Of a DNA stretch of 31,988 bases, positions 15,541 through 21,740 are shown one piece after another. Below the pieces are notes generated by a model. That model did no database searches and was not told the origin of the DNA. It saw only the letters and a program-made list of their open reading frames with translations. The stretch is taken from positions 1 to 31,988 of the forward strand of contig UQZS01000018.1 of the NCBI GenBank assembly GCA_900545625.1, given 5' to 3'. A program made the position numbers and the translations under genes. The DNA is from an uncultured Oscillospiraceae bacterium. Lineage in GTDB: Bacteria; Bacillota; Clostridia; Oscillospirales; Acutalibacteraceae. Each line of letters opens with the position of its first letter. The first letter of the stretch is position 1.

Positions 15541-16010
15541 CGATTTTGGCGCTCGGCAAATGCAAAGAGCGGTATATGCGCGACTTTTGCGCCGAATACG
15601 AAAAACGGCTCTCGGCATTTTGCCGCCTGCGGACGGTCGAGCTTACTCCCGAACCGCTGCCCGAAAGCCCCTCGGAAGCGCAGATCCAAAAAGCGCTGGA
15701 ACGCGAGGGCGCGCAGATTCTCGCGAAAATCCCGAAAAGCGCTTATGTATTTGCGCTGTGCATTGAGGGCAAAACGCTTTCCAGCGAAGCGTTTAGTCAA
15801 AAAATGTCTGTGCTCGCTTTGGACGGCAAAAGCGAGCTTGTTTTTGTGCTCGGCAGCTCTTACGGGCTGTCCGACGAGGTCAAGCGGCGGGCGGATTTTA
15901 GGCTTTCGATGTCCGAAATGACCTTTCCGCACAGACTCGCGCGCGTGATGCTCTTAGAGCAGATCTACCGCGCGTTCCAAATCCAAAACGGCGGGAAATA
16001 CCATAAGTAG
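15528..16010 (+). CDS. rlmH: 23S rRNA (pseudouridine-1915-N3) methyltransferase
   Basis: 160 residues with a SPOUT-type C-terminal knot: FVLGSSYGLSDEVKRRAD (SAM-binding loop, about residues 103-120), LSMSEMTFPHRLARVMLLEQIYRA and the RlmH hallmark end GGKYHK. It methylates pseudouridine 1915 in helix 69 of 23S rRNA as a homodimer on assembled ribosomes. I chose the GTG at 15528, which gives LAVTILALGKCKERYM, matching the family's beta-strand start and length; AAAGGCGG is a fair ribosome binding site. The start overlaps walJ. The TAG stop is the first TAG of a heptamer array. Confidence 0.93.
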   Translation: MLAVTILALGKCKERYMRDFCAEYEKRLSAFCRLRTVELTPEPLPESPSEAQIQKALEREGAQILAKIPKSAYVFALCIEGKTLSSEAFSQKMSVLALDGKSELVFVLGSSYGLSDEVKRRADFRLSMSEMTFPHRLARVMLLEQIYRAFQIQNGGKYHK

Positions 16011-16042
16011 ATGTTAGATGTTAGACGTTAGATATTAGACAT
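16008..16042 (-). repeat. TCYRRNN heptamer array, 5 units, starting at the rlmH stop
   Basis: On the plus strand five TAGAYRT-type heptamers follow each other (TAGATGT twice, TAGACGT, TAGATAT, TAGACAT). The first TAG is the stop codon of rlmH (16008-16010). Confidence 0.85.
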
Positions 16043-16170
16043 GGTGCGGGCGGGTTTTCTGCGCGACCGAAAGTTAGCCCCGCCCCTACGAGACTGTGCA
16101 GATTTTTCATTGTTTTCGTAGCCGAAAGGCTGTATCAACATTCGGCTTTCATGTAACTTTCCCATGCTGT

Positions 16171-16205
16171 TTCTGACCTCTGGCATCTGTATTCTGAACT
16201 CTGTT
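16171..16205 (+). repeat. TCYRRNN heptamer array, 5 units
   Basis: Five TCTG-NNN units in a row (TCTGACC, TCTGGCA, TCTGTAT, TCTGAAC, TCTGTTC), phase shifted by one base from the coordinates given. Confidence 0.78.
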
Positions 16206-16295
16206 CGCGGGCGGGCGCTTAAGCCCCGACCCTACGGCTGCAAGATTTACCGTTTCAGCGCAGCCGTAGCCTCACCTAAACCCTACCTACTCCAC

Positions 16296-16330
16296 TTCTG
16301 ACTTCTGATTTCTAACGTCTGACATCTGAG
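16296..16330 (+). repeat. TCYRRNN heptamer array, 5 units
   Basis: Five units: TCTGACT, TCTGATT, TCTAACG, TCTGACA, TCTGAGC, phase shifted by one base. Confidence 0.8.
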
Positions 16331-16391
16331 CGGAGCCCCCGCCCTACGATTCGCACATACCTTTGGTTTTTCGCTCACTTCCCCCTCGCGC

Positions 16392-16426
16392 ATCTAAAAC
16401 CCAGCATCTAATCTCTGCCGTCTAAA
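16392..16426 (+). repeat. TCYRRNN heptamer array, 5 units (one degenerate)
   Basis: Units TCTAAAA, CCCAGCA, TCTAATC, TCTGCCG, TCTAAAA; the second is degenerate. Right edge of block 3 and inverted relative to 16008-16042. Confidence 0.65.
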
Positions 16427-16497
16427 ACGGACAAATTCTGTTTGCCGTGCGTCTTACTTTACAGAAACCGACTTTTGAAGTCTGAAAGGGGATCGCG

Positions 16498-17373
16498 ATG
16501 AAATTTCAAAACGTGGCGATCTGCGATCTGCGCAGCTACAACACGCCCGAAGCCGCTTCGTCGGTCGAGGCGGTGCACAACGCGGCGCTGGTGATCCTGC
16601 CGAAAAACTGTGACGAGCAGACCCGCGCGGCACTTGCGAAAATCGACATGAAAAACGTCGCGTCCACTGTCTATGCGGACGCGGACACCACCTTGCTCAC
16701 GTTCAACGGCGAAACGGTTTTGAGCGACAACAACCTGCCCGACGGCGACAGCGTTTGCATCATCAACGGCACCGCCGTCATTCTGCCGCTTTCCGAAAAC
16801 AAACAGGTTTCGTTGATCGTCAACGGCAAAGCGGTCTGTGACAAGGGCAGCCGAAACGGCGGGCAAATCAATCTGTTATGCGTCAACGGCAAGGTAGATA
16901 CCATTGACCTTGCCGGCGTGGAATTTTTGCAGGAAGGGGCGATCCTGCCCGCCGAACGCTTTTTAGGCGACGGCAAGAACCGCTACTACGGCAAGCTCGT
17001 TTTTGTGCAGGCGGTCCCCGCAGAGGCGCACGGTGAAATAATGGCAAATCTGGTCGTGGCGCATCCGAGCGTGCAGAAAAGCGCGCTTTCTTTAAGCGCG
17101 GGCGAAGTCGTGTACTCGAATACAGACGGCGCTATTCTTTTTAAAAAGGATCTGCCCGAATTCCGCGTGACCAAAACGCTTTTGGAAAATGTCCCCGGCA
17201 AGCTCGTGCTGATGGACATTGCGAAGCTCTATATTGAAAAGGACGTGACCGCCGAGCTGCTGCTCGAAAAGGTCTGTCTGATCGCAGATGTTGCGCAGAT
17301 CCGCGCGACTAAGGAGACGTTTGACGTGGTGCAGCTCTTGGCGCACGACGTTGCGAAGATTCGGAGACGATGA
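16498..17373 (+). CDS. Unknown protein, probable beta-solenoid, ECF operon
   Basis: 291 residues, no signal peptide or membrane segment. Short strand-turn units recur, several with an Asn-Gly turn: LTFNGETVL, CIINGTAVI, LIVNGKAVC, LCVNGKVDT, which suggests a right-handed beta-solenoid (bactofilin-like shape), although no named family is recognised. A later part (about 195-291) looks like three more strand-helix units ending in DVAKIRRR. AAAGGGG lies before the ATG. The last codons overlap the ECF sigma gene (ATGA), so synthesis of the two is coupled, which makes it a candidate partner or regulator of the sigma factor. Confidence 0.75.
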   Translation: MKFQNVAICDLRSYNTPEAASSVEAVHNAALVILPKNCDEQTRAALAKIDMKNVASTVYADADTTLLTFNGETVLSDNNLPDGDSVCIINGTAVILPLSENKQVSLIVNGKAVCDKGSRNGGQINLLCVNGKVDTIDLAGVEFLQEGAILPAERFLGDGKNRYYGKLVFVQAVPAEAHGEIMANLVVAHPSVQKSALSLSAGEVVYSNTDGAILFKKDLPEFRVTKTLLENVPGKLVLMDIAKLYIEKDVTAELLLEKVCLIADVAQIRATKETFDVVQLLAHDVAKIRRR

Positions 17374-17876
17374 ACGCGCAGGAGAAAAACGAAGCGTTTG
17401 ACACGGTTTACGACGCGCTGTTTCCGGACGTGTACGCCTATTTCAACGTCTGCTTCGGCGCGCAGGAGGCGGAAGACCTCGCGCAGGAGATCTTCCTGCG
17501 GGTATGGCGCGCGATCCAAGACGGCAAAACGCCCGACAACTGGCGCGCATGGGTATTCCGCTGCGCTGTGAACCTGAAAAACGACTTCTTGCGGCGTGCT
17601 TATGCTTCGCGCGAGACGCAGCCGCTCGACGAAGCACAGCAAGACTTTTCCGCCGCGCCCGACGATATGACACGCCTGGCGGTACAGCGCGCGTTTGCGG
17701 CGCTGCCTAAAGACTGTGCCGAGCTGCTGACTTTGAAAAGCTTCGGCTTTAAAAGCGAAGAGATCGGAACGATGCTCGGCGTGACGGCTTCTGCCGTGCG
17801 CACGCGGCTGCAAAAGGCGAAGGGTTTATTTTCAGAATATCTGGAACGGGAGGAAAAGGCGGATGAACCTGCATGA
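17370..17876 (+). CDS. ECF-type RNA polymerase sigma factor
   Basis: 168 residues with the two expected domains. Region 2: YDALFPDVYAYFNVCFG, then AEDLAQEIFLRVWRAI and NWRAWVFRCAVNLKNDFLRR (about residues 13-72), which binds the -10 element and core polymerase. Region 4: ALPKDCAELLTLKSFGFK then SEEIGTMLGVTASAVRTRLQKAKGLF (about 110-155), a helix-turn-helix for the -35 element. No sensor or anti-sigma domain is fused. It overlaps the gene before by four bases and the gene after by 14. Target promoters are unknown; no classical anti-sigma (ZAS or RsiW-like, membrane-spanning) is encoded beside it. Confidence 0.92.
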   Translation: MNAQEKNEAFDTVYDALFPDVYAYFNVCFGAQEAEDLAQEIFLRVWRAIQDGKTPDNWRAWVFRCAVNLKNDFLRRAYASRETQPLDEAQQDFSAAPDDMTRLAVQRAFAALPKDCAELLTLKSFGFKSEEIGTMLGVTASAVRTRLQKAKGLFSEYLEREEKADEPA

Positions 17877-18063
17877 TACGGACGCATTACTGAAAACGGC
17901 GGTGGACGCCTACCGCCCGAGCACACGCATTTTCGAGCGGGTACGCACACGCATTCGGCGGGAACACGGCGGCGTGAAGGTGCTGTTCGTCAGCGCCGAC
18001 AGCGCCAAGATCCTCGAAAAGGTGTTCAAAAAATATGACGCGTGGATGCAGAAAATCGCGTAA
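17863..18063 (+). CDS. Small basic protein downstream of ECF sigma
   Basis: 66 residues, soluble, helical: LHDTDALLKTAVDAYRPSTRIFERVRTRIRRE then VKVLFVSADSAKILEKVFKKYDAWMQKI. The first half looks like the start of anti-sigma-like proteins, but the membrane segment that would follow is missing. Its ATG lies within the sigma gene (GGAGG-like AGGAAAAGGCGG upstream), so it is very likely translated with it. It could be a small anti-sigma or co-factor; that is inference from position alone. Codon use and overlap make it a real gene. Confidence 0.65.
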   Translation: MNLHDTDALLKTAVDAYRPSTRIFERVRTRIRREHGGVKVLFVSADSAKILEKVFKKYDAWMQKIA

Positions 18064-18083
18064 CGCGCAGGTAAATAAACGTA

Positions 18084-18121
18084 GAGCGGCAATCTGATTT
18101 TGGCTTGCCGCTCTCAGATTG
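18084..18121 (+). terminator. Hairpin after the ECF operon, two competing folds
   Basis: Stem GAGCGGCAA / TTGCCGCTC (18084-18092 with 18105-18113). An alternative stem, CAATCTGA / TCAGATTG (18090-18097 with 18114-18121), shares bases and excludes it. A T-rich stretch (18133-18137) follows a little further on. Probably the operon's end. Confidence 0.5.
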
Positions 18122-18137
18122 TCAATTCAGTCTTTTT

Positions 18138-18187
18138 CCTCCCTCTGACGAGGGAGGTGGCACGCGCTTTGCGCGTGACGGAGGGAG
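18138..18187 (-). repeat. Hairpin repeat, family A
   Basis: CCTCCCTC / GAGGGAGG, an inner stem CACGCGC / GCGCGTG, then ACGGAGGGAG: the reverse orientation of 152-208 with a different inner stem. Confidence 0.8.
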
Positions 18188-18194
18188 AGAATCA

Positions 18195-18340
18195 GTGAAA
18201 TATCAAGGTTTTCGACTACCCCAAGGCTTACTTCGCTCGACAGCCGCTGGCGGCGGCCGTCCCCTTTGTCGCTTCGCGACATTTCCCCGCACTGCGGGGA
18301 ATCACCCCTGACACGGGGAGCAAAGTCCCTTTTTTGACAC
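18195..18340. repeat. Cluster of short hairpins, second repeat family
   Basis: Adjacent to the family A copy, this non-coding stretch holds GTCGC/GCGAC (about 18269-18281), CCCCGC/GCGGGG (about 18286-18300) and CCCC/GGGG around tgacac. The spacing of small perfect hairpins resembles dispersed repeats of other Oscillospirales. No gene. Confidence 0.5.
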
Positions 18341-18346
18341 ACTCTA

Positions 18347-18378
18347 AGGGCAGCAAGCCGAAATCGGCTTGCTGCCCT
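18347..18378. terminator. Bidirectional terminator between convergent operons
   Basis: A perfect 14-15-bp stem (AGGGCAGCAAGCCGA and complement) with a very short AT loop, followed on the plus strand by CTTTTCTTATCTTTT. It ends the plus-strand ECF side and lies 27 bases past the stop of the minus-strand operon. Confidence 0.8.
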
Positions 18379-18404
18379 CTTTTCTTATCTTTTACCCGCA
18401 GGCT

Positions 18405-19094
18405 TTACATCCCCGCGCGTTTGAAATGCAGCTCGCGCATCCCCTCCACCTCGTCGCAGACGGGCTTCAGCTTGCAGGTGCTGCAATCGAAGTTGACGCT
18501 GTTCATGATGTGATTGAGCGCTTCGGTCACGGCGTGATTTTTGACTGCGATTTTTTCAAGGCTTGCATAGTCCAGCGTTTCATCGGTCAAAAACAGAATT
18601 TTTACGCCCTTGACTGCCGGGTTCTTGAGATACGCCCCGATCAGCAGATCCCCGACCTTTTCAAAGCTGATCCCGCCCTGCACAGCGGTTTTGCCCACGC
18701 GGACGGCCTCTTTGTGGCTGCGCGAGGCGGTACGCATCATATACCCTTCCGGGAAGCAGTGGTATTTTGTATACTCGATCTTGCGGATCAAATCATAGGC
18801 TTCCTGCTCGTCTTTTGTGTCGTCAAGCCCGATCAGGCAGACCCTTGCAAAGCGCCTGCTGCCGTGTATAGCATAAAGCTCATCGCCGTAGACGCCGATG
18901 CCGTTTTCGACCGGCTCGGACGTGATAAGGTTGAAGCCGACGCCGTTTAATTCCACCGCCGTGTCCCGCTGCAAAATGACCTCGTTGCGCCCGATGTCCC
19001 GCCATGCTTTTCCCGGCGTATACGGATAGTCGCGGCGCTTAGCCCCTTGCAGCAGGTCGGTCGTGTCCCGGATCAGATCCTTAAAGAAATCCAT
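18405..19094 (-). CDS. Unknown Cys-motif protein, last gene of the CooC/dehydratase operon
   Basis: 229 residues, soluble. A C-terminal FDCSTCKLKPVCDEVEGM (Cys204, Cys207, Cys213) looks like three ligands of an iron-sulfur or other metal centre; two other Cys occur (RVCLIGL, KYHCFPEG). Middle parts include KAWRDIGRNEVILQRDTA and GISFEKVGDLLIGAYLKN. I have a faint memory of related proteins being annotated as CO dehydrogenase/acetyl-CoA synthase-like, but the acetyl-CoA synthase A-cluster spacing (C-x2-C-x8-C-x9-C, recalled for Moorella AcsB) is not matched, so this should not be called AcsB. Its ATG overlaps the stop of the 52-residue gene (TAATG), so it is in the same transcript. Confidence 0.7.
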   Translation of the reverse strand: MDFFKDLIRDTTDLLQGAKRRDYPYTPGKAWRDIGRNEVILQRDTAVELNGVGFNLITSEPVENGIGVYGDELYAIHGSRRFARVCLIGLDDTKDEQEAYDLIRKIEYTKYHCFPEGYMMRTASRSHKEAVRVGKTAVQGGISFEKVGDLLIGAYLKNPAVKGVKILFLTDETLDYASLEKIAVKNHAVTEALNHIMNSVNFDCSTCKLKPVCDEVEGMRELHFKRAGM

Positions 19095-19252
19095 TACAGC
19101 CTTTTATCTCTCTTTATATTGTCGTAGTGCGTTTGCAGCGCGACATAGATTTTGTGTACGAGCTTCATGTCCAGATTGAACCAATAGATCGTGAACGTGA
19201 GCCCGAAAAACACCGCCAAAGCGGTCAGGAGCTTTGCAATCGCTTTTCTCAT
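19094..19252 (-). CDS. 52-residue single-pass membrane peptide
   Basis: A short frame of 52 codons: MRKAIAKLLTALAVFFG, then LTFTIYWFNLDMK, then a polar, basic tail ending NIKRDKRL. A membrane segment runs from about residue 8 to 25, preceded by Arg/Lys (inside-positive), so the tail probably faces outwards or lies along the membrane. AAGGG lies five bases before the ATG. It fits between the activase stop (19267) and the next gene, overlapping that start as TAATG, so position and ribosome site support translation. It may tether the otherwise soluble dehydratase machinery to the membrane. Family unknown. Confidence 0.7.
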   Translation of the reverse strand: MRKAIAKLLTALAVFFGLTFTIYWFNLDMKLVHKIYVALQTHYDNIKRDKRL

Positions 19253-19266
19253 ACTCGCCCTTCCCC

Positions 19267-20067
19267 TCAACCGGCTTTCGCCATGCCTTTTTGCCGTGCG
19301 TATTCAGCGGCGCCCAGCGCTCCCATGAGCTGCGGGTCGGTCGAGAGCTCGACCACCTTGATCTTGAGCACCTTTTCGATTGCCTGCTTGAGCCCGTCGT
19401 TTTTGGCGCAGCCGCCCGTTAGGGTGATGCTGTCCGTCGCGCCGGCCTTTTTCGCCATGACAAAGCAGCGTTTCGCGACCGCAAGCTGGATGCCGGCGGC
19501 GATCTCGTCCATCGGCTTGCCCTCGCCGACAAGGGAGATGACCTCGCTTTCGGCGAACACGGTGCACTGCGCCGTGATGGGGATCGTGTTTTTGGCGCTC
19601 AGCGAGAGCTTGGAGAATTCCGGCAGGCTCATTTCAAACGCATTCGCCATTGCCTCATAAAACCTGCCCGTGCCTGCGGCGCATTTGTCGTTCATGGCAA
19701 AGTTTTTGACCGTGCCGTCCGTGTCGATGGAAATGCCCTTGACATCCTGCCCGCCGATGTCGATGATCGCCTTGACCTCGGGGTTGGTCACATGCACACC
19801 CATAGCGTGACAGCTGATCTCGGAAATGTTCTCCTCGGCAAACGGGACCTTATTGCGGCCGTAGCCCGTGCCGATCAGATAAGCAAGATCCTTTGCGCTG
19901 TGCAGGTCATCGACCTGCGCGACTGCATCGTCGAGCGCGATCTGCGCGGACTGGACGGGATTTATTTTGCTGCGGTTCGTGACCGCCGCGACCATTTTGC
20001 CGTTTTCGTCTAAGATGACGCATTTTGTGTATGTAGAGCCTACATCACAGCCGCCGAAATATTTCAT
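19267..20067 (-). CDS. Acyl-CoA dehydratase activase (HgdC/FldI-type, [4Fe-4S] ATPase)
   Basis: 266 residues, the normal size of the 2-hydroxyglutaryl-CoA dehydratase activator. ASKHA-fold phosphate loops are seen at GGCDVGSTYTK (residues 5-15), IIDIGGQDVKGI (101-112) and LTGGCAKN (216-223). Cys129 (NDKCAAGTGRF) and Cys168 (AQCTVFAESE) are the two ligands that, one pair per homodimer, hold the bridging [4Fe-4S] cluster in this family. On ATP hydrolysis the activase passes a strongly reducing electron to the dehydratase. Its partners are encoded upstream (alpha and beta). RBS is AAAGGG with long spacing. Strong assignment. Confidence 0.95.
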   Translation of the reverse strand: MKYFGGCDVGSTYTKCVILDENGKMVAAVTNRSKINPVQSAQIALDDAVAQVDDLHSAKDLAYLIGTGYGRNKVPFAEENISEISCHAMGVHVTNPEVKAIIDIGGQDVKGISIDTDGTVKNFAMNDKCAAGTGRFYEAMANAFEMSLPEFSKLSLSAKNTIPITAQCTVFAESEVISLVGEGKPMDEIAAGIQLAVAKRCFVMAKKAGATDSITLTGGCAKNDGLKQAIEKVLKIKVVELSTDPQLMGALGAAEYARQKGMAKAG

Positions 20068-20123
20068 ATGGATTCACATACCCTTTCTATCCAAATAGAT
20101 TGCAACGTAACAAACCGGCTTAC

Positions 20124-21740
20124 TCACCAGGCGAGGTCGTCTTCAAAGTCCAGCAGCGTGGGGTCGACGGGCTCTTCCTGCAAAACGGTCTGCATGTATT
20201 GATTCACCTGGTCGCGCATATCGCGCCGCGAAATCGTACGCGGATCCATCAGATCCTGCTTGACCCAGATGAAGTGGACGTTGTGTTCTCTCGCCTGATC
20301 GTCGAAAATGCCGTTTAAGCCGTCCATGCCCTTGCAGGAGATCTGGTCATACATAATGACCGTATCGACCCGGTATTCCTCGACGATGCGCCAAAGCTCA
20401 TCCACGACGTTGCGGTAGCCGCCCTTGGTGTGCTTGCGCATAATAGAGCGCTGATAGGTTTTTGCAAGATCGCGCAGCGCCTGTTCTTTGTCGTCGGCGC
20501 TGATCTCTAAGTATGAGATCATCGTTTCCATATCCATGACGACGTTGATGCCCCAGCAGTTTTCCAGCCAGTTGGCGAAGCTCGTGTAATAGTTCGCCGG
20601 GCAGGACCACACGACGGCGCGGTGGCGCATCGCTTTGGAGACGGGCGTTTTCTTTTCATACGCCTGCATCATGATCTTGTTGACTTTTTTGTCCACCTTC
20701 AAAAAGCGCTTGTTGGAGCCGCCCGACAGGTTGAAATAGTAAATGCGGTACAGCCAGAAGCACGCGCCGGTCATCTGCGGGTAATCGGTCTTGTTCACGT
20801 CCCATTTCTGGAGCTCGTAATCAAGCTGCTCGTTGTAGTCCCGCATTTTGGAGAAAAAAGCGTCCCAATCGAATTTTTCACCGGTCTGCTGCTCGATATA
20901 CGAGATCAGGGACTTGATCTCATCCACGCCGTATTCCTGCACATCCTCGTCGTTGTAGCGCAGCGGCACGCCGAAAACGTGCGACGGCAGCTGCAGGCGG
21001 CGGTCAAGGAAGGACGTGTTCATAATGGAGCCGTCGCAGGGCATGTTGGTGGAGATCATGCAGCAGCCGATCTTCGGATAGTCATCCTCAATGGCGACGC
21101 CCGCTTCTGCGCTCGGCAGCGGGCAGACATCCGCCGGCACGCCGTAGCTTTCGGTGACCTCGAGATACGGCGGCGTGATCTGCTGATCCACCATGGACGC
21201 CAAGAAGATCGGCAGCGTTTGCAGCGGGATGGGGATCAGGTTCGGGAAGCCCGTAAAGACCTCGTTCGGGACGATCTCATCCATCAGCACGATCCTTTTG
21301 GACAGCTTGTTGCCCGGGTGGAACCGTTCATCCGCGCGCATCGAAATGCCGATGAGCTTCGTGGTGTGCTTGATGATCATGTTATAGTGGAGATGCGCCA
21401 TCCGCAGCTGCGGCCCGCGAAGCCCCATCACGTGGCGATCCACAAAGGCGGGCGCAGAAAGATAGGAGGCGAACCAGCGGTACCGCATCAAGCCCTTCAC
21501 GCACGACACGGGGGCTTTGCCGACCATGACGATCATGTCTTTCCAGTTGACAAGCCAGCGGTAGTAGTCATATATGGTGTCGCCCGCGCCGCGCCATTCT
21601 CTGTGCTTCAACAGGGCGGTATGCTCGCGGTACAGGTCGCCCAAGCCCTCCGGTTTCCCGAACATATCAACGGCATACGCCTTGATCTTTTCGGGCTCGA
21701 TCTTGATAGCTTTCAGCTTTTTCAGCTTATCCTTGAACAT
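20124..21740 (-). CDS. 2-hydroxyacyl-CoA dehydratase family, large subunit
   Basis: 538 residues, HgdA/HgdB-like (COG1775, benzoyl-CoA reductase/2-hydroxyacyl-CoA dehydratase family) but longer than the usual 400-480. Candidate cluster cysteines: Cys206 (PADVCPLPS), Cys226-Cys227 and Cys235 (TNMPCDG), and Cys469 (YDQISCKGMDG), the last matching the C-terminal cluster ligand region. It lies inside a soluble cytoplasmic complex that takes one electron from the activase. ATG at 21740, GGGAGG nine bases upstream and within the beta gene, overlapping it by 14 bases. Whether it is a classic dehydratase, a reductase, or a double-cubane-cluster protein relative cannot be read here. Confidence 0.9.
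   Translation of the reverse strand: MFKDKLKKLKAIKIEPEKIKAYAVDMFGKPEGLGDLYREHTALLKHREWRGAGDTIYDYYRWLVNWKDMIVMVGKAPVSCVKGLMRYRWFASYLSAPAFVDRHVMGLRGPQLRMAHLHYNMIIKHTTKLIGISMRADERFHPGNKLSKRIVLMDEIVPNEVFTGFPNLIPIPLQTLPIFLASMVDQQITPPYLEVTESYGVPADVCPLPSAEAGVAIEDDYPKIGCCMISTNMPCDGSIMNTSFLDRRLQLPSHVFGVPLRYNDEDVQEYGVDEIKSLISYIEQQTGEKFDWDAFFSKMRDYNEQLDYELQKWDVNKTDYPQMTGACFWLYRIYYFNLSGGSNKRFLKVDKKVNKIMMQAYEKKTPVSKAMRHRAVVWSCPANYYTSFANWLENCWGINVVMDMETMISYLEISADDKEQALRDLAKTYQRSIMRKHTKGGYRNVVDELWRIVEEYRVDTVIMYDQISCKGMDGLNGIFDDQAREHNVHFIWVKQDLMDPRTISRRDMRDQVNQYMQTVLQEEPVDPTLLDFEDDLAW

Larger units (their letters stand above)
16043..16497. repeat. Intergenic repeat block 3
   Basis: About 455 bases without a gene. 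It alternates heptamer arrays (separate entries) with GC-rich words of the GGGCGGG...CCCCGCCCTACG type (around 16050-16090, 16205-16238 and 16330-16350) and the module at about 16098-16165 that resembles block 1. The final 70 bases lead to the ECF operon, with no promoter I can call. Confidence 0.65.

Noticed and set aside
16008..16426. CRISPR array
   Set aside because: Units are 7 bases without spacers, and no cas gene is near.
18127..18342. Minus-strand frame of 71 codons
   Set aside because: Made only of family A repeat and neighbouring hairpins; such frames arise wherever the repeats occur.
18405..19094. Acetyl-CoA synthase subunit AcsB
   Set aside because: Only a faint resemblance; too short, and the cysteine spacing does not fit the A-cluster.
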